Shown here one piece after another: positions 56,793 through 64,000 of a stretch of 64,000 bases of DNA. The notes under the pieces are model-generated. The model ran no database searches. It was not told the DNA's origin and worked only from the letters and a program-made list of their open reading frames with translations. How positions within the stretch are numbered: the first letter of the stretch is position 1; each line of letters starts with the position of its first letter. The position numbers and the translations under genes are program-made. Origin of the DNA: Staphylococcus debuckii. Lineage in GTDB: Bacteria; Bacillota; Bacilli; Staphylococcales; Staphylococcaceae. The stretch covers positions 496,001 to 560,000 of the forward strand of contig NZ_CP033460.1 in the NCBI RefSeq assembly GCF_003718735.1, written 5' to 3'.

Positions 56793-58316
56793 GTGACAAT
56801 TTACAATATTAATTTCGGTATTGGCTGGGCGAGCAGCGGCGTAGAATATGCGCAGGCATATCGTGCCAAGCTTTTAAGAAATTTTAAACATCCGTTGAAA
56901 TTTGTATTTATTGATTTGATTCAAAATGAAAATATTCAAACGTATACCGAAAATATGGGCTTTCAAGATGATGAAGTCATTTGGTTGTATCAGTACTTTT
57001 CAGATATTCCCATTGCCCCGACGACCTATACTGTTGATGATTTATTAGATACCTTGCAGAACCAGGTTGTGCGTACAGAACAAGCTGGCGCCGTACGTCG
57101 ATTATTTATGCCAGGTAATCAAAACTTTATTACTTGTTATTTAAAAGACGCAGATAGTGATATTGTGAATCGAGCTGAGTTTGTGGTGAATGGCAATTTG
57201 ATTCGTAAAGACTTCTATTCGTATACACGCATCTATTCTGAATTTTATGCACCCTTTGAACAGCGCGCTAAAGTTTACCTGCGCCAATTCTATAATCAAG
57301 ATGGTTCAATTGCCTATCAAGAATTTATTGATGGCGACCGGCATATGTACAGCTTTGAAGATGCTAAGTTTTATAGCAAAGAAGCCTTTGTCGCTTACTT
57401 TATGGAACAATTAGACCTTACTGCAGATGATGTAGTGATTCTTGATCGCGCTTCTCATGAGCTGCATATCGGTCAGGCAGTCTTGCAACATAAAGGTGAC
57501 AGTAAACTAGGTGTAGTGGTGCATGCAGAACACTTTAGTGAAGGCAGCACCAATGACGAAACGATTTTATGGAACAACTATTATGAATACCAATTTCGAA
57601 ATGCGCCTGAATTTGATTTCTTTATTACAGCTACCGATTTACAAAATGAAATCTTAACCCAGCAGATGCAATATTATCAAAACCACACTCCTAACATTCA
57701 TACGATACCAGTCGGCAGTCTGCATGAATTAAGCTACCCTGAAAAAGAAGAGACACGCCGTCCTTACTCGATTATCAGCGCCTCACGTCTCGCTTCGGAA
57801 AAGCATGTTGATTGGTTGATTCGTGGTGTCGTTAAAGCTAAAGCAGTACTGCCCAAAATTACCTTTGATATTTATGGTGAAGGTGGTGAACGCACTGCCT
57901 TGCAAGACTTGATTCAAGAATTAGGAGCAGAAGATTATATCCGCTTACACGGGCATGTTAACTTGGCTCAAATCTATCCTCGCTATGATTTATTTGTTTC
58001 TGGGTCAACGAGTGAAGGTTTCGGCTTAACCTTGATGGAAGCTATTGGTGCAGGCTTAGGAATGATCGGATTTGATGTCAAATATGGTAATCCGACATTT
58101 ATTGAACATGGAGAAAACGGCTATTTAATTCCTATTGATTTGAAACAAGACCGTTTAGATGAAATTACAGACCGAATTGCAGCTCGTATCGTGGATTATT
58201 TCCAAGGAAATACGGAAGCGTTTCATGAGAAATCGTATGAGATTGCAGAAGCATTTAAAACAGCGCATATTCAAGAGAAGTGGCGCAACTTGATAGGAGA
58301 GGTGCTTAATGATTAA
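56793..58316 (+). CDS. gtfA: glycosyltransferase GtfA (GT4, adhesin O-GlcNAc transferase catalytic subunit)
   Basis: A 507-residue GT4-type glycosyltransferase. The N-terminal NFGIGWASSGVEYAQAYRAK is typical of GtfA; the C-terminal Rossmann domain has SASRLASEKHVDWLIRG and the donor-site motif SGSTSEGFGLTLMEAIGAGL with the E(x7)E pair. With GtfB it adds GlcNAc to Ser/Thr of the serine-rich adhesin in the cytoplasm before export. GTG 56793 follows AGGGGGAAG. It overlaps gtfB by 8 nt, suggesting coupled, equimolar synthesis. Confidence 0.93.
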   Translation: MTIYNINFGIGWASSGVEYAQAYRAKLLRNFKHPLKFVFIDLIQNENIQTYTENMGFQDDEVIWLYQYFSDIPIAPTTYTVDDLLDTLQNQVVRTEQAGAVRRLFMPGNQNFITCYLKDADSDIVNRAEFVVNGNLIRKDFYSYTRIYSEFYAPFEQRAKVYLRQFYNQDGSIAYQEFIDGDRHMYSFEDAKFYSKEAFVAYFMEQLDLTADDVVILDRASHELHIGQAVLQHKGDSKLGVVVHAEHFSEGSTNDETILWNNYYEYQFRNAPEFDFFITATDLQNEILTQQMQYYQNHTPNIHTIPVGSLHELSYPEKEETRRPYSIISASRLASEKHVDWLIRGVVKAKAVLPKITFDIYGEGGERTALQDLIQELGAEDYIRLHGHVNLAQIYPRYDLFVSGSTSEGFGLTLMEAIGAGLGMIGFDVKYGNPTFIEHGENGYLIPIDLKQDRLDEITDRIAARIVDYFQGNTEAFHEKSYEIAEAFKTAHIQEKWRNLIGEVLND

Positions 58317-59649
58317 TCTGTTCGAACGTTTTAATCAACCGACTGAAACACTGTATCATTCTATGTTAGAAGCTGGATTGGACCATTTAACAGTCGTATT
58401 AAATGATGATGGTTTTTTACCGGAAGCAGTGACTTCGCCTTATCGCTTTTTTGCGGAAAATGAAATCAAAGACAGCGACCATGCCTTGTATTTTAATGAA
58501 ATAGAAATTCCGCGCTTCTGGAATATTGAAGGTGATAATAATCAAGCGGTTATTAAAGATATGGGGGAAGTACGCGGTAAGATTCACTATCAACCCAATT
58601 ACAAGCAACGTATTGTCAGTAGTGTAGAGTGGTTAGATCCACAAGGCTTTGTCCGCTATTGTGACCATTACGATCAGTTTGGAATCCGTTTTGCCCAAAC
58701 CACTTATGATTTACGGGGTGTCGCGATTTTGAAAGAATATTTCACACGTGAAGGAGAACCGCTGATTTATGTGAATTACACTACTTCAAATTATGTACTG
58801 ACTTGGCATGGAAAGGATTACTTTTTTGAAACGGAAGCAGACTTCATTGTCTTTTACTTAGAAATCATGGGAATTGATTTGGATAGCTTTGTTATTAATC
58901 ATCTTGGTACACCTTTATCAGTGGTTTATAATCTAGGCGCTGAAGGACACGATTATGTAGTATGGCAAGAGTATATTGATGAGAATGCTGCATTGCCAGG
59001 TAATATGCGCTTAGTGTTGAATGAAGATGATGCTAATCGCTCGTCGCGTGATTTCACCTTAGTGGTACCGGAACGCCAGGAGTATGACCAGATTGTTGGA
59101 AAAGTAGGAGATGCTGAAAGAGAAAAGGTGGAGTTAGGCGGCTATATCTATCCCTTCACACGCCACAATCAATTTACTTCTAACATTTTGACGATGACCA
59201 ATTCGGATCAAATCGAGAATTTAGAAGAGATTGTGAAACTCAGTCCGCATTTGAAATTCCATATTGGGGCCTTAACTGAAATGTCTTCGAAATTGTTGGC
59301 GATGGAACGCTATGATAATGTAAAACTCTATCCATCGTTGGAACCTGAAACGGTACGACGTTTATATAATGATTGCGATGTGTACCTGGATATTAATTCC
59401 GGCAATGAAATTTTAGATGCAGTCCATCGTGCCTTCTTAGCAGATATGTTAATCTTTGCCTATCAGGAAACTGCGCATAACTTAAAATATGTTGATGTTA
59501 GTACAGTTTATAAGACTGCAGATTATCGCGAATTGATGCATCAACTGCACCAGACTATAGATAATCATGAAAAATGGCGTGATTTATTGAAACGTCAAAA
59601 ACAACAAGCGAACGTTGTAGATGTTCAAACGTTCAAACAGTTATTTTAG
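58309..59649 (+). CDS. gtfB: GtfB, substrate-binding partner of GtfA
   Basis: A 446-residue GT-B-fold protein matching the GtfB co-activator: MINLFERFNQPTETLYHSML at the N-terminus, EWLDPQGFVRYCDHYDQFG, and a C-terminal half without an intact donor site. It binds the unfolded serine-rich acceptor and stabilises GtfA. AGGAGAGGTG precedes ATG 58309. It is the last gene of the accessory Sec operon; the frame is intact. Confidence 0.92.
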   Translation: MINLFERFNQPTETLYHSMLEAGLDHLTVVLNDDGFLPEAVTSPYRFFAENEIKDSDHALYFNEIEIPRFWNIEGDNNQAVIKDMGEVRGKIHYQPNYKQRIVSSVEWLDPQGFVRYCDHYDQFGIRFAQTTYDLRGVAILKEYFTREGEPLIYVNYTTSNYVLTWHGKDYFFETEADFIVFYLEIMGIDLDSFVINHLGTPLSVVYNLGAEGHDYVVWQEYIDENAALPGNMRLVLNEDDANRSSRDFTLVVPERQEYDQIVGKVGDAEREKVELGGYIYPFTRHNQFTSNILTMTNSDQIENLEEIVKLSPHLKFHIGALTEMSSKLLAMERYDNVKLYPSLEPETVRRLYNDCDVYLDINSGNEILDAVHRAFLADMLIFAYQETAHNLKYVDVSTVYKTADYRELMHQLHQTIDNHEKWRDLLKRQKQQANVVDVQTFKQLF

Positions 59650-59695
59650 TGATGATGGATTGTGATAATAAACATACTACGCTCAAGATATAATT

Positions 59696-59796
59696 TTGCA
59701 TTTCTTTGCACTATAGTGTTATAATTTAATTAACAAGGAATCTAGTATAGATGCACTAACCCCCTCACTATTGCGAGTAGTGAGGGGGTTTTTGTA
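59696..59796 (+). ncRNA. candidate small RNA (~65 nt), possibly an orphan Fst-type antitoxin RNA
   Basis: TTGCAT (59696-59701), 18-nt spacer and TATAAT (59720-59725) form a promoter. Transcription from about 59732 meets a strong terminator after only some 65 nt: AACCCCCTCACTA pairs with TAGTGAGGGGGTT (59758-59790) followed by TTTG. There is no ORF. The CCCCCTCACTA stem resembles, from memory, the shared terminators of staphylococcal Fst/SprA-type loci, but no toxin frame is present nearby. Confidence 0.5.
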
Positions 59797-59833
59797 AGTG
59801 TGTCATAATATTAACATGGAATTCAATTATGTT

Positions 59834-60853
59834 TTACATATTCCATAAATTAACGACTGCATAACTACGTAAAGGACGCCAAGCTTCAGAGGCAGCTAAA
59901 CGTGCTTTAGGTGTGTCGTAGTTCGGCATTGCATTTTTAATACCGATATCTGTTTCTAGAAAACTGTCGGTGTAACCCAGTGCACGCATGCCGATATATT
60001 GTGCCGTCCAATTACCTATACCTTTAATTGCTAAAAGTTGTCGCATCTCAGCTTCAGCTGCTTGCATTTGAACGTTGTGAGAAGCGGAAGAAAGATTATT
60101 TTCAACACCTTTTACTAAAGGATTCAAATATACTTGCCCATTAACGAGCGCTTCTGCTAATGCAGCTATAGTATTGGAACGCCGCCCGGTAATGACTAAG
60201 GGACCTAATATATCTGCAATAGGCGTTTCGCCATGCATTAATTGCACGAACGCTTCAGGAATAGGAAACAATGTATCTAATCCTTCGATTCCAGTTTCAA
60301 AGGGTGTGCCTAATGTGTGCACTAAGCGACCGGAAAGTGTAGTAGCTGCTTTAACGGTAATCTGCTGTCCTAAGATTGCACGAACTCCTAACTCGAATCC
60401 GTTGAAAGCGCCTGGTACACGTAATCCTTGAGTAACCCACGGCTCGTTTAATGTTTTAGTAATAATTTCTGGATTAACGTCTAAATCAAATAAATGCCGT
60501 AATCTCTGGACAACTTCATGCCATTCAGGTATTAAACTTGCGCTCATCTCTACCGTGAGTGCGTTGCTCTCCAGGTTTTCTTTTACCCGAAGCCAGCCCT
60601 TTACAGTTCTATGTGAAAAGGGAGGATGCAGCAAGACGGTACGTGCGTAATGGCGATCTTGCACGGTTTCTACGCCTGGAATGGCCCGCTTGGCTAGGTA
60701 ATCTATCATGGCTGACCAAATGTAGGGTGGTTGGTAGTGTAAGTTGAAGTGGATGGATTGTTGGTACCAACTGGCATCGACGGGTGCAGTGGTCCAAATG
60801 TCTGTATTTAAGTTTTCTTTAAAGTTACGGATAAATGGCTGTTTAAATTGCAT
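59834..60853 (-). CDS. DNA-3-methyladenine glycosylase II, AlkA-like
   Basis: A 339-residue protein. The N-terminal part resembles the AlkA N-terminal domain; the C-terminal part is a HhH-GPD glycosylase: FELGVRAILGQQITVKAAT, the hairpin LLAIKGIGNWTAQYIGMRAL and the catalytic Asp in FLETDIGIKNAM, the position of AlkA Asp238. It would excise alkylated bases. ATG 60853 follows AAGGAG by 8 nt. No Ada-type methyltransferase-regulator is adjacent, unlike the ada-alkA fusions or pairs in many Firmicutes. Confidence 0.85.
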   Translation of the reverse strand: MQFKQPFIRNFKENLNTDIWTTAPVDASWYQQSIHFNLHYQPPYIWSAMIDYLAKRAIPGVETVQDRHYARTVLLHPPFSHRTVKGWLRVKENLESNALTVEMSASLIPEWHEVVQRLRHLFDLDVNPEIITKTLNEPWVTQGLRVPGAFNGFELGVRAILGQQITVKAATTLSGRLVHTLGTPFETGIEGLDTLFPIPEAFVQLMHGETPIADILGPLVITGRRSNTIAALAEALVNGQVYLNPLVKGVENNLSSASHNVQMQAAEAEMRQLLAIKGIGNWTAQYIGMRALGYTDSFLETDIGIKNAMPNYDTPKARLAASEAWRPLRSYAVVNLWNM

Positions 60854-60986
60854 CGATTTCACTCCTTATTATTTCTTACCCGATTTAAGCAAACCCCTTG
60901 AAATCTATATAGAAAAAATTTAAGGTAGAGACTGTCGGTGTTGAATTATCATCAATTTGCAAAATGAAACACTGTCACAAGAGCAT

Positions 60987-61076
60987 GGAGAAGTACCCAA
61001 GCACGGCTGAAGGGATCGGTCTCGAAAACCGACAGGAGCTTAACGGCTCGCGGGGGTTCAAATCCCTTCTTCTCCG
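60987..61076 (+). tRNA. tRNA-Ser, anticodon CGA
   Basis: Acceptor GGAGAAG (60987-60993) pairs with CTTCTCC (61069-61075), discriminator G at 61076. The anticodon stem TCGGT/ACCGA encloses CTCGAAA, giving anticodon CGA (reads UCG). The long variable arm (GGAGCTTAACGGCTCG) is typical of class II tRNA-Ser, and the T-loop is GTTCAAAT. CCA is not encoded. Confidence 0.93.
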
Positions 61077-61085
61077 TCGCATTAA

Positions 61086-61121
61086 GTACACTGGATATAG
61101 AAGGCCAGTGTGCTTTTTTTA
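61086..61121 (+). terminator. terminator after tRNA-Ser
   Basis: GTACACTGG pairs with CCAGTGTGC (61086-61113), followed by TTTTTTTATTTT. Confidence 0.85.
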
Positions 61122-61254
61122 TTTTCCCACAATTTAATTGCTAGTCATCAACAATTTCGTTAAGCTTAGTAAGAATAGAGATGTTTATAATTTTCAGTCT
61201 TAAAATGTATAAATTTATTATAGCTCTATATCTGAAATTAAGGGGATGGGAACA

Positions 61255-62463
61255 ATGAAGCGCATGTTGACAGTTGTAGCAGCGAGCACACTGATTCTGA
61301 CTGCATGTGGCAGTAGTGATTCAACATCGGACGATAAACACAATAAACAATCTGCTAACCACAAACAATCCGATCAGCAAAAAGATCAGCAAAAAGATAA
61401 AATCAAATATCCGAAAGATGGTGTGAAAGGTATTTACGTTACACCTGGTTCACTGCAAGGAGAAAAATTTGATGAGTTGATTAAATTTATCAATGAAACA
61501 GAATTGAATGCTATGGTAATTGACGTTAAAGATGATAGCGGTAATATTACGATGGATTTAAATTCAGATAATAAGCTGATTCAGAAAAATACGACTGAAA
61601 TGGTAAATCTGAAAAAACTGATGAAAACTTTGAAGAAGAATAATATTTATCCGATTGCACGTGTAGTAACATTTAAGGATTCGCGTTTAGCTGAAGAACA
61701 CCCTGAATGGTCTTTTAAAGAGCAAAATGGCCAAGTTTGGGAAAGTGATGGCGGAGATAAATTCTTAAATCCTTTCAGTAAGCAAGTATGGAATTATGAT
61801 ATTGATGTAGCGAAAGCAGCGGCCAAAGCAGGATTCAGAGAAGTACAATTTGATTACGTGCGCTTCCCGGAAGGTTTCGAGAATATGGATAAACATTTGA
61901 AATATACAAATGGCAACTATAAAGGAGACGACATGAATCATACACAGCAACGTGTCGACACAATTTCTAACTTCTTGAAAACTGCGCGTAAAGAAATTCA
62001 TCCACTAGATGCACAAATTTCTGCGGATGTCTTCGGTTATTCTGCGACAGTTGAAGAAGCGCCGGGTATAGGGCAAAGTTTCCCTAAGATTGCTGAAAAT
62101 GTAGATGTGATATCTTCGATGATTTACCCTTCTCACTGGAACCCAGGTGACTTCGGTATTGAACATCCTGACTTAGAACCTTATAAAACAGTAGATAATT
62201 ATTTGGATAAAGAAGAAGCGGTATTGAAAAAAACTGGAAAGCAGCATCCTAAAACGCGTCCTTGGCTGCAAGATTTCACTGCAAGCTATCTAGGTGAGGG
62301 GAATTATAAAGAATATGATTCTAAAGAAGTTTCCGAACAAATTCAAGCTTTGCGCAATCATGGAATTCATGAATTCTTGTTGTGGGATGCTTCTGGAGAT
62401 TACACTAAAGGTGTAGATTATACGCCAGAGAAAAGTCAAAAGCAAAGTGATAAAACACAATAG
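61255..62463 (+). CDS. lipoprotein with DUF4015 putative glycoside hydrolase domain (YngK-like)
   Basis: A 402-residue lipoprotein with lipobox LTAC and a short Lys/Gln/Ser linker. The body is the DUF4015 TIM-barrel-like domain: GVKGIYVTPGSLQGEKFDEL, NAMVIDVKDDSGNI, the FREVQFDYVRFPEGF strand with acidic residues typical of glycosidase active sites, SADVFGYSATVEE and VDVISSMIYPSHWNPGDF. ATG 61255 is preferred because AGGGGATGGG upstream acts as its ribosome site. It is likely to act on wall or exopolysaccharide; the substrate is unknown. Confidence 0.82.
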   Translation: MKRMLTVVAASTLILTACGSSDSTSDDKHNKQSANHKQSDQQKDQQKDKIKYPKDGVKGIYVTPGSLQGEKFDELIKFINETELNAMVIDVKDDSGNITMDLNSDNKLIQKNTTEMVNLKKLMKTLKKNNIYPIARVVTFKDSRLAEEHPEWSFKEQNGQVWESDGGDKFLNPFSKQVWNYDIDVAKAAAKAGFREVQFDYVRFPEGFENMDKHLKYTNGNYKGDDMNHTQQRVDTISNFLKTARKEIHPLDAQISADVFGYSATVEEAPGIGQSFPKIAENVDVISSMIYPSHWNPGDFGIEHPDLEPYKTVDNYLDKEEAVLKKTGKQHPKTRPWLQDFTASYLGEGNYKEYDSKEVSEQIQALRNHGIHEFLLWDASGDYTKGVDYTPEKSQKQSDKTQ

Positions 62464-62472
62464 TAGTTAAGA

Positions 62473-62505
62473 ACTGAGCCTTTATTTGAGGTTCAGTTTT
62501 TATTT
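62473..62505 (+). terminator. terminator of the DUF4015 gene
   Basis: ACTGAGCC pairs with GGTTCAGT (62473-62497), followed by TTTTATTTT. Confidence 0.75.
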
Positions 62506-62509
62506 TGAG

Positions 62510-62546
62510 CATAAAAAAACCTAGAAACTGTTGGACAGTTTCTAGG
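62510..62546 (-). terminator. terminator of the LPXTG protein gene
   Basis: CCTAGAAACTGT (62520-62531) pairs with ACAGTTTCTAGG (62535-62546); on the minus strand it is followed by TTTTTTAT. Confidence 0.85.
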
Positions 62547-62560
62547 TAAAGAAAGAACTA

Positions 62561-64000
62561 TTATTTATCTTCTTTTTTTCTTCTGCTGAATGCTGCTAAT
62601 CCGAATAATACAAGGATTGAGCCAAGCAATGTTGTGTTAGCATTATTATCTTCATTACCAGTTTTTGGTAATGCTTTAGCTTTGTTAGCAGATGCAGCTT
62701 TTTGATGTTTTGTTTCAGCTTTATCAGTTGCTGGTTGAGCTTTCTTAGCTTGTTTTTCAGGTGCAACTGTATTAACTTCGTCTTCATTAGATGTTATAAC
62801 TTTATCTTTTTTCACTGGAGTTTTACCTTCAGGTACAACAGGTTTAGTCGGCGTTGGTTTTGTTTTTGGAGTAGCTTTAACAGTTGGTGTATATTTAGCT
62901 GTTACTACTGTACCATTTTTATCAACGCGTTTAACTACAACACCTTTACCTTCACCTGTAAAGTTAGGATCTGGAGTGAATGTAACTTTGCCAGATGGGT
63001 CGATAGTGTAAGTACCTTCGCCAGGAATAACAACTTTGTCGACTTCTTTTCCAGTGTTAGGAGCAATCAATTTAGGTGCAACCGTTTCGTCGATTGGTAC
63101 AAATGGATCTCCGCCTTCAAATGTAGGAGTACCAGTTTGAGGTTGACCTTGAACACCAGTAGATGTTGCAGGTGTACCTTTAGGTGTTACTGCTGTTACA
63201 GTTGGAACGAACTTCGCAGTAACTGGTGTACCATTTTTATCGACACGTTTGACTTCGACGCCTTTGCCTTCACCTTTGAATTGAGGATCCGGAGTGAAAG
63301 TGACTTTGCCGTCAGGATCAACAGTGTAAGTACCTTCGCCAGGAACTGTTACGTTGTCAACTTCGTTGCCAGTTTCAGGGTCGATCAATTTAGGCGCAAC
63401 GTTTTCGTTGATTGGTACTAAAGGGTCTCCGCCTTTGAATACAGGCGTACCTTCTTGAGGGTGACCTTGAAGGCCTGTAGATGTCGCAGGAGTACCAGTT
63501 GGTGTTACTGCAGTTACATTAGGTGTATAAGTCGTTTGAGCCGGCGTACCGTTCTTATCAACTCTTTCTACCGTAACTGGAGTTGCTTTTCCTGTGAATT
63601 TAGGGTCCGGAGTAAATGTTACTGTACCATCCTCATTCGCAGTATAAGTACCTTCATTAGGAATAGTTAAAGTAGGTACTTTATTTCCAGTTTGTGGGTC
63701 AACCAATTTAGGTGCAGCTGTTTCATCGATTGGCACTAAAGGATCTCCGCCTTTGAATTCAGGCGTACCAGTTTGAGGTTGTCCTTGAACACCAGTAGTT
63801 TCTGCTGGTTTTGCAGTTGGAATAACCTCATTTACTTTAGGTGTGTACTTCGCAGTAACCGGTGTACCGTTTTTATCGACGCGTTTGACATCGACACCTT
63901 TGCCTTCGCCTTTGAATTGAGGTTCTGGATTAAATGTTACCGTGCCATCTGGATTAGCTGTATAAGTACCTTCGCCAGGAACAGTTAAAGTATCAACTTT
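62561..64000 (-). CDS. LPXTG cell-wall protein with CshA-type ~105-residue repeats (C-terminal part)
   Basis: The minus-strand frame is open from the right window edge to the stop at 62561, so at least 479 C-terminal residues are visible and the start is outside. It consists of consecutive repeats of about 105 residues with TGVQGQPQTGTPEFKGGDP, VPIDETAAPKLIDPETGN, VPGEGTYTVDPDGKVTFTPD and VKRVDKNGTPVTAKYTP, the pattern of CshA-type fibril repeats. A Pro/Lys-rich wall-spanning stretch follows, then LPKTG near 62662-62648, a hydrophobic span and RRKKEDK. It is sortase-anchored and probably forms a surface fibril used in adhesion or aggregation. Confidence 0.85.
   Translation of the reverse strand, partial: KVDTLTVPGEGTYTANPDGTVTFNPEPQFKGEGKGVDVKRVDKNGTPVTAKYTPKVNEVIPTAKPAETTGVQGQPQTGTPEFKGGDPLVPIDETAAPKLVDPQTGNKVPTLTIPNEGTYTANEDGTVTFTPDPKFTGKATPVTVERVDKNGTPAQTTYTPNVTAVTPTGTPATSTGLQGHPQEGTPVFKGGDPLVPINENVAPKLIDPETGNEVDNVTVPGEGTYTVDPDGKVTFTPDPQFKGEGKGVEVKRVDKNGTPVTAKFVPTVTAVTPKGTPATSTGVQGQPQTGTPTFEGGDPFVPIDETVAPKLIAPNTGKEVDKVVIPGEGTYTIDPSGKVTFTPDPNFTGEGKGVVVKRVDKNGTVVTAKYTPTVKATPKTKPTPTKPVVPEGKTPVKKDKVITSNEDEVNTVAPEKQAKKAQPATDKAETKHQKAASANKAKALPKTGNEDNNANTTLLGSILVLFGLAAFSRRKKEDK

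Noticed and set aside
60987-61076. tRNA-Ser(CGA) as a special supply for the serine-rich adhesin
   Set aside because: Linkage is 11 kb and the adhesin uses TCA, AGT, AGC and TCT heavily; nothing in the sequence ties the two together.

Overview
The window is Staphylococcus chromosome, most likely from the S. carnosus/condimenti/piscifermentans/simulans branch. The reasons are the staphylococcal fep(efe)-tat iron cluster, a complete accessory Sec (SecA2/SecY2) locus next to a giant serine-rich LPXTG adhesin, staphylococcal-type lipoproteins, and strong AGGAGG/GAGGTG ribosome binding sites with many TTG/GTG starts. Species assignment is inference. No insertion sequence, prophage or CRISPR array is visible.

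Layout. 1-3.4 kb: the end of a ferric-type ABC binding protein, a two-domain permease behind an intrinsic terminator, and a metallophosphatase. 3.5-6.9 kb: an orphan osmoprotectant-binding lipoprotein, a decayed DUF1828/1829 gene, a previously unlisted two-gene operon of very cationic 29-30 residue peptides, and a CPBP/Abi membrane protein. 7-9.2 kb: NmrA-TetR-SDR operon with a palindromic operator. 9.8-12.7 kb: Vsr endonuclease without a methylase, TspO, patatin-like protein, TenA. 13-19 kb: amidohydrolase, two paralogous lipoproteins (one lacking its lipobox cysteine), a SAP-like protein, an SDR. 19-25.5 kb: flavin reductase, frameshifted yjiH, frameshifted FMN-glutamate-synthase-like gene, a DHA2 exporter. 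25.6-30.7 kb: Fur-regulated fepABC facing tatAC. 31-31.7 kb: a tandem array that looks like a type I toxin-antitoxin module. 31.8-36.7 kb: DUF1445 protein, long catalase, Dcu transporter. 37-59.6 kb: giant adhesin, secY2-asp1-asp2-asp3-secA2-gtfA-gtfB. 59.7-64 kb: small RNA candidate, AlkA-type glycosylase, tRNA-Ser(CGA), DUF4015 lipoprotein, CshA-type LPXTG protein running off the right edge.

Two themes stand out. First, gene decay: the adhesin has a stop codon inside its signal peptide, asp1 is frameshifted and asp2 has a nonsense codon, so three genes of one export pathway are broken while the other members are intact; yjiH, the glutamate-synthase-like gene and the DUF1828 gene are broken too. 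Second, intergenic repeats: five loci carry the same composite element (a tandem array of 41-nt hairpin units followed by 42-nt-period TCTAGACAC...GTGTCTAGA palindromes), always in the same order and orientation whatever the direction of the genes around it, plus three copies of a ~125-nt structured repeat.

The most novel candidates are the cationic peptide pair (5316-5516), the RNA-regulated toxin array (30990-31705) and the composite 41/42-nt repeat element.
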